From assembly GCA_902534685.1 (NCBI GenBank), contig CACAQP010000003.1:1-45702 (forward strand): DNA of 45,702 nucleotides. Direction: 5' to 3'. Positions within the stretch are counted from its first letter, which is position 1. Each line of letters begins with the position of its first letter. The translations under genes and the position numbers were made by a program. This DNA is from an uncultured Prochlorococcus sp. Lineage in GTDB: Bacteria; Cyanobacteriota; Cyanobacteriia; PCC-6307; Cyanobiaceae. Positions 41,908 to 45,702 of this stretch are shown in pieces. The notes under the pieces were generated by a model. The model saw nothing but the letters and a program-made list of their open reading frames with translations. It did not search any database and was not told the origin of the DNA.

Positions 41908-43272
41908 TTATTTTGAATCTGAAATCGGAAAAAATACTGTCAAACCAGTATCACGTCTTTGAGTGACATGCCCTCCTAAACTAGCTAACAACTTTTGAGT
42001 AGCATTTTGACTAAGTTGTAAACTCCCAGTTTGAGGGTTCCAATTTAAAACAGGACCAATATCAGAACCGTTATCTTTTTTTAGAATTTCTTTTTGATTA
42101 TTCTCTAATTTTTGTAACTTTAATTGAAGTTTAAGTTTTTGACCAGCTGGTCTTAATTCTAAAATCAATGTACTGCCTTCTTTTAATCCTCTAGTATTTT
42201 TATCGATTAATCCTCTTAACATTAATTCTAATTTTTCAGAATCGCTTAGGATTTGAGGAAGTTGATTGGGTATATCAATCTTTAAAGAAATCCCACGCCG
42301 ATTTAATTGTTTATTCCATAGAGGGGCAAGCTTTTTGAAAATTTCGGCTAAATTAATTTTTGCCAAATTATTTAATGACGGGACTTCATTACTCACTAAT
42401 TCTGCTGCATTAAAGATTAAACCAAATCTATCAATTTGCTCATTACATTCATTATCTATTTGAATTAAACGATTTTTCATTGATTCGTCCATCTTATATT
42501 TTTTTAAAGTAGAACTTATGAGGGTTCTTATTGTTGCCAAGGGGGTTCTTACTTCATGAGATATTGCACGTAATAATTTTGCTTCAGTTATTTGCACATT
42601 TTTTTCATCATTATTCACAGAATTCTGTATATTATGACTTGGCGTATTATTTGCTAATTTTGCAGCTAATGTTGGCCAAAATAATTTTTCAAACTGATTG
42701 TTAATATTAAGGTTACCTAAATTATTGATTGCATTACGAAATTTTACTCCTTCCTCATAATTTTCTTGATTTAATTTTGCATGCATTAATTCAATTGAAA
42801 GTTTTAGGCTTTCTTCATCACATTTCATTAATAGAATTTTCTTATCTTTTTCTCCTACAATTGATAATACGCATTGAAAATTTGGGGTGATTATCATCAA
42901 AAAAGGTTCATAGCCGTCTTCCTGACAAAGATTTAAGACTTTATAATTACTAACTAAATCGAAATCTTTTTTTACCTTTTCTGAGTTATTAACTGGTAAA
43001 AAACCTGCATTCTCATTTTGAAAGTATGGGAGCCCCTCAGGAGACCAAAGCCATCCATGAAGTTGTTTTAAAAATTTTTTATCATTAAAAGCTGGCAAAG
43101 GCGAGGCAACCCAGATCCCCCCCTGTTTATAATTCTGAAATAGGAAATCTCTTTGAATAACTTCTAAAGAAGCCCACCACATTCTTCTGGATGTATCATC
43201 ATCCACATATATGGTTTGAACTCCTTTAATTAAAAGCTCTTGAATTTTTTTTATAGTTATTTGTGATTTCAT
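41908..43272 (-). CDS. Sensor histidine kinase-like protein with degenerate ATPase domain
   Basis: H-box LLRAISHEVRTPLATIRTLISSTLKKYK; C-terminal ...GSLQLSQNATQKLLASLGGHVTQRRDTGLTVFFPI like the end of HATPase_c; N and G1 boxes poorly preserved. Confidence 0.8.
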   Translation of the reverse strand: MKSQITIKKIQELLIKGVQTIYVDDDTSRRMWWASLEVIQRDFLFQNYKQGGIWVASPLPAFNDKKFLKQLHGWLWSPEGLPYFQNENAGFLPVNNSEKVKKDFDLVSNYKVLNLCQEDGYEPFLMIITPNFQCVLSIVGEKDKKILLMKCDEESLKLSIELMHAKLNQENYEEGVKFRNAINNLGNLNINNQFEKLFWPTLAAKLANNTPSHNIQNSVNNDEKNVQITEAKLLRAISHEVRTPLATIRTLISSTLKKYKMDESMKNRLIQIDNECNEQIDRFGLIFNAAELVSNEVPSLNNLAKINLAEIFKKLAPLWNKQLNRRGISLKIDIPNQLPQILSDSEKLELMLRGLIDKNTRGLKEGSTLILELRPAGQKLKLQLKLQKLENNQKEILKKDNGSDIGPVLNWNPQTGSLQLSQNATQKLLASLGGHVTQRRDTGLTVFFPISDSK

Positions 43273-44543
43273 CAGCTTCTTAGTGATCTAGAACGTTTCA
43301 ATATAGATAAAACAAATCCAATAGATATAAAATTAGTCACCAATGACGTTCGACCATAGCTCATAAAAGGGAGAGGAATCCCAGTAACTGGTCCTAATCC
43401 AATAGTCATAAATAAGTTTATAATTATTTGAAATACAAAAGTTGAGGCTATTCCAATAACAATTAGAGATTCAAAATTAGTCCTAGCAATTGATGCAGTA
43501 TTAATAAGTTTTTTAATCAAAAAAAAGAGCAAAAATAAAACTATAGTGCACCCCACAAAACCTAATTCTTCCCCTAAAGCACTGAATATAAAATCAGTAT
43601 GTTGTTCAGGAATAAATTGCAAATTAGTCAGCTTACCTTGTAGCAAACCAGTCCCAAATAATCCTCCAGAACCAATTGCAATTTGACTCTGTATCAAATG
43701 ATATCCGCCACCTAATGGATCTCTATTTGGATCTAAAAATAAAACTAATCTATCTTTTTGATATTCTTTTAAGCCATATTGCCACAAAATTGGTGTCAAT
43801 TTTGCCACTAATAAATGTAAAGACATAGCAAGAGCAGAAAAAATAATTTTCTTTTTTGAAGATCTATAAGCAAGATATCCCAAAACAGGAATCCAGAAAA
43901 TAAGAAGAGTTGGTAAGGTTAGATATAATATGGATGTGATAATACAAAACACTAATATCAAAATCCACTCTATGGGCATTTGCGACCAATAGAGCATCAC
44001 ACTTGTCAGAACAAGTAAAACTAAAGAGGTACCTAAGTCCGGTTGAAAGAAAATTAATAACCAAGGAATAATAACTACTAATAAGGGCAATACTAAATCT
44101 CTTATTGTTAGGATTATTTTTTTGTCGAGTACTAAAGCAAGAGTCAGTACAGTACTAAGTTTAGCTACTTCTGAAGGCTGAAAAGAAAAGATGCCCAAGT
44201 GTAGCCATCTTTGGGCTCCAGAAACTGAAATCCCAAAAAAATAAATTAGTAATAAGGATATTAAAGTACACAAATAAAATGGAACCACATACTTTTTAAT
44301 TCTCTCTAAGGGTATATAAGAAATAAAAAATGCTAAAAAATAACCTAGAAAACCAGTTAGGATATGACCTAAATAGTTCGATACAAAAAGATCACCTTGA
44401 ATACTTTTTATTAATAAACCCGAAATAATGACTAAAAACAGGGGAATTATCAGTAGTGGAGAGAATAAAAAACCTCTATTAAAGTTGTCTTTTTTTTGTA
44501 AAAATCCTCTGTTATTCAATAAAGAAATTCTCTTAAACATCAA
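43272..44543 (-). CDS. rodA: FtsW/RodA/SpoVE family (RodA-like)
   Basis: GAQRWLHLGIFSFQPSEVAKLSTVLTLAL, FFQPDLGTSLVLL, GGYHLIQSQIAIGSGGLFGTGLLQGKLTNLQFIPEQHTDFIFSALGEELGFVG, PLPFMSYGRTSLV. Confidence 0.93.
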   Translation of the reverse strand: MMFKRISLLNNRGFLQKKDNFNRGFLFSPLLIIPLFLVIISGLLIKSIQGDLFVSNYLGHILTGFLGYFLAFFISYIPLERIKKYVVPFYLCTLISLLLIYFFGISVSGAQRWLHLGIFSFQPSEVAKLSTVLTLALVLDKKIILTIRDLVLPLLVVIIPWLLIFFQPDLGTSLVLLVLTSVMLYWSQMPIEWILILVFCIITSILYLTLPTLLIFWIPVLGYLAYRSSKKKIIFSALAMSLHLLVAKLTPILWQYGLKEYQKDRLVLFLDPNRDPLGGGYHLIQSQIAIGSGGLFGTGLLQGKLTNLQFIPEQHTDFIFSALGEELGFVGCTIVLFLLFFLIKKLINTASIARTNFESLIVIGIASTFVFQIIINLFMTIGLGPVTGIPLPFMSYGRTSLVTNFISIGFVLSILKRSRSLRS

Positions 44544-45614
44544 TTAACTTTTAACAAATTGATTCTTCATTAATAGAGCCAAATTACCAAATACAACAGA
44601 ACTTTCAGTATTTGGCTGGCTTACTGAGATTGGTACACCTTTATTACTATCATCAACGAGAGCAATTTCAATAGGAATTTGAGCTAATAATGGTAAGTCA
44701 TTTTCTTTAGCTAATGTTTGTCCACCACCTTTACCAAAAATTTCATATTTTTTACTGGGCATATCTGGCGGAATAAATACTGACATATTTTCTACAACCC
44801 CCAGTAAAGGGACTCCGAGTTGTTTAAACATTGCTAATCCCCTCCTTGCATCTTGCAAAGATACTTGTTGAGGAGTTGTGACAATTATAGCTCCAGAGAT
44901 AGGCACAGATTGAGAAAGGGATATTTGAGCGTCTCCCGTTCCTGGAGGCAAGTCAATAACCAAAAAATCAAGATTATTCCATTCAACTTGGTACAGAAAT
45001 TGTCGGATAATACTATTAAGCATTGGTCCTCTCCATATAACTGGCTGACCTTCTTCTATGAGGAAACCCATTGATACCATTGAAATTCCATATTTTTGTA
45101 TTGGTATTAACCTTTGATCACTGCCACTACCTTCTGTAACCTTTGGATTCTGTTCGGCAACTCCCATCATTGAGGGAGTATTAGGTCCATATATATCCGC
45201 ATCCAGCAAACCAGTTTTTAAGCCTAATTTAGCTAGAGAACAAGCGAGATTAACTGCAATGGTACTTTTTCCAACGCCACCTTTACCACTGCTAACAGCT
45301 ATGATATGCGTAATTCCATCAATCTTCTGTAACTCAGGCGTATTACTTTGATTTTGAGAGTCAGTTTTGGAGGAATTATTATCTATCTCTATTTGAACAT
45401 CATCAATATCTTCAAAATCCAGTAGTACTTTTCTAACCTCTTGTACAATTCTATCTCTCTGAGAATTTGCATACGATGGTAATGATAATGTTACGATTAC
45501 TCTCGGTATAGTGACTCTTACATTTTTAATCCAAGCTAATTCAATTACATTTTTCTGTGATCCAGCATCTAGAACTTTTTGTAAAGCAAAATTCGCATCT
45601 TCTATTGTGGTCAT
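44544..45614 (-). CDS. mrp: Mrp/NBP35/ApbC family P-loop Fe-S carrier ATPase
   Basis: IIAVSSGKGGVGKSTIAVNLACSLAKLGLKTGLLDADIYGPNTPSMMG...LDFLVIDLPPGTGDAQISLSQ; N-terminal MIP18-like domain. Confidence 0.94.
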   Translation of the reverse strand: MTTIEDANFALQKVLDAGSQKNVIELAWIKNVRVTIPRVIVTLSLPSYANSQRDRIVQEVRKVLLDFEDIDDVQIEIDNNSSKTDSQNQSNTPELQKIDGITHIIAVSSGKGGVGKSTIAVNLACSLAKLGLKTGLLDADIYGPNTPSMMGVAEQNPKVTEGSGSDQRLIPIQKYGISMVSMGFLIEEGQPVIWRGPMLNSIIRQFLYQVEWNNLDFLVIDLPPGTGDAQISLSQSVPISGAIIVTTPQQVSLQDARRGLAMFKQLGVPLLGVVENMSVFIPPDMPSKKYEIFGKGGGQTLAKENDLPLLAQIPIEIALVDDSNKGVPISVSQPNTESSVVFGNLALLMKNQFVKS

Positions 45615-45702
45615 TAAATTTTTAAATATTTTGACAAGGTAGTCGACTGTTTAAAAGATTAAGAACTATGTAGAACTATCAAATAATAAGCAATAAGGAC
45701 CC

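Noticed and set aside
44140-44160. GTACAGTACTAAG-like sequence resembling a LexA half-site pair
   Set aside because: Inside the rodA coding sequence with wrong spacing for the RGTACNNNDGTWCB box.

Overview
AT-rich, compact window with gene content and order typical of a high-light-adapted Prochlorococcus (marine picocyanobacterium); this assignment is by recognition, with no database search. Left part: 3' end of a cbiG-cobJ fusion, a HAD protein, a non-coding stretch holding what looks like a decayed PspC-domain gene, tRNA-Ser, alr and an HNH protein. Centre: one long minus-strand ribosomal-protein run (rplC to prfA, about 16 kb: S10/spc/alpha genes plus secY, adk, rpoA, rplQ, truA, rplM, rpsI, rpmE, prfA). 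Right part: ndhN-ldpA, tRNA-Gln, a HAD protein, recA with a clear cyanobacterial LexA-type box, DUF2839, a degenerate DinG-like helicase, tyrA, a crtD-like desaturase, a fructosamine-kinase family gene, a CAAD protein, a ThiF/MoeB-rhodanese protein, a tandem-duplicated CobO-type protein, larE, speD, recF, tRNA-Arg, GNAT, ppc, gshA, trpE, psaD, a degenerate histidine kinase, rodA and mrp. No rRNA, CRISPR array, prophage or transposon was seen. Most of the window is core genome and I see no convincing novel multi-gene system. Best leads: (1) recF has no usable in-frame start because its natural ATG is one base out of frame across an A8T7 homopolymer; (2) a nonsense-interrupted PspC-like remnant; (3) a DinG-like protein lacking recognisable Walker A/DEAH motifs beside SOS-type recA; (4) a histidine kinase with degenerate ATP-binding boxes upstream of psaD; (5) a two-P-loop CobO-like protein; (6) an orphan LarE.
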